Below are positions 7,384-7,600 of a stretch of DNA of 7,600 nt, in pieces. Position numbers and translations under genes: made by a program. The DNA lies in assembly GCA_903822375.1 (NCBI GenBank), contig CAIJOU010000275.1, positions 1 through 7,600 on the forward strand. Reading direction: 5' to 3'. The notes beneath the pieces are model-generated. The model did no database searches, was not told the origin of the DNA, and worked only from the letters and a program-made list of their open reading frames with translations. Source of the stretch: Candidatus Hydrogenedentota bacterium (GTDB lineage: Bacteria; Hydrogenedentota; Hydrogenedentia; Hydrogenedentales; CAITNO01). Within the stretch, counting starts at the first letter, position 1, and each line of letters begins with the position of its first letter.

Positions 7384-7514
7384 GTGTTCGTGTCATGCCA
7401 ATAAAGACGCACAACCGTTGGTATTTTGTCTACTGCCCCACGCCGATGGCGTTCGCGCCGAAAGTTGTGTAACGCAAGTTCTGCAAAAGCTGATGTTCCC
7501 AACATGTGTTTTTG

Positions 7515-7533
7515 CGGGTCTTCTGTTGACCCG
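7515..7533. repeat. Short hairpin upstream of the sigma gene
   Basis: CGGGTC and GACCCG pair perfectly around the 7-base loop TTCTGTT. No T-run follows on either strand, so it is not a standard intrinsic terminator. It may be chance or a regulator site in the sigma gene's upstream region. Confidence 0.35.
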
Positions 7534-7551
7534 GATTTCGGCCTCTCCCGC

Positions 7552-7600
7552 GTAGGGCCCGGAACCCGGAGGGCGTAGTCCGCAGGGGGCCGGGCCCTAC
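7552..7600. repeat. Perfect 11-bp inverted repeat at the right window edge
   Basis: GTAGGGCCCGG (7552-7562) is exactly reversed and complemented by CCGGGCCCTAC (7590-7600) around a 27-base loop. The loop is itself GC-rich and can form a small inner stem (CGGA with TCCG). Each arm also contains the self-palindrome GGGCCC. No T-run is visible, so a standard terminator is not supported; a REP-like intergenic palindrome is more likely. The element may continue past the window. Confidence 0.65.

Noticed and set aside
7448..7459. GGCG-TTCG-CGCC mini-hairpin
   Set aside because: A four-base stem in GC-rich DNA is expected by chance, and nothing around it points to an RNA element.
7384..7500. ECF-type autoregulated promoter (GAAC-containing -35) upstream of the sigma gene
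   Set aside because: Several GAAC motifs occur on the reverse strand (for example at 7498-7495 and 7481-7478), but none has a convincing -10 at the usual 16-17 base spacing, so no site can be chosen by eye.

Overview
This GC-rich bacterial window holds four protein-coding genes on both strands. Gene content suggests an environmental bacterium of the Planctomycetes/PVC or Hydrogenedentes kind, but this is a weak taxonomic inference. It rests on an ECF sigma factor paired with a large membrane-anchored partner, a very large secreted glycoside hydrolase, and GC-rich hairpin repeats between genes. There is no rRNA, tRNA or other marker to fix the taxon.

Left part (1-1458). The 5' three quarters of an FGGY-family carbohydrate kinase gene runs leftward from 1124 and leaves the window at base 1. 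It is divergent from a large rightward gene. The 334-bp space between them holds a plausible promoter for the kinase, a compound inverted repeat of about 110 bp built from nested hairpins, a weaker candidate promoter for the rightward gene, and that gene's ribosome binding site.

Centre (1459-5268). One gene encodes a 1269-residue exported protein resembling glycoside hydrolase family 106 (alpha-L-rhamnosidase-like). It has an N-terminal signal peptide, a (beta/alpha)-type catalytic region and several C-terminal beta-sandwich regions. With the neighbouring sugar kinase it suggests a carbohydrate-degradation locus, in which the enzyme releases sugar outside the cytoplasm and the kinase phosphorylates a keto-sugar inside. 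No transporter or isomerase is visible, so this link is only contextual.

Right part (5333-7368). Two leftward genes overlap by four bases (ATGA): an ECF RNA polymerase sigma factor, and then a 504-residue single-pass membrane protein. The position, translational coupling, short basic cytoplasmic N-terminus and single membrane segment make the second protein a candidate anti-sigma factor or signal sensor. It lacks a zinc-type anti-sigma motif, and its extracytoplasmic C-terminus looks like the end of a type II pseudopilin.

The right end (7369-7600) has no gene that I can support. It carries the sigma factor's upstream region and a perfect 11-bp inverted repeat ending exactly at the window edge. 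I see no CRISPR array, transposase, phage gene, or clearly undescribed multi-gene system. The least ordinary items are the sigma factor/pseudopilin-like membrane protein pair and the two hairpin repeats.
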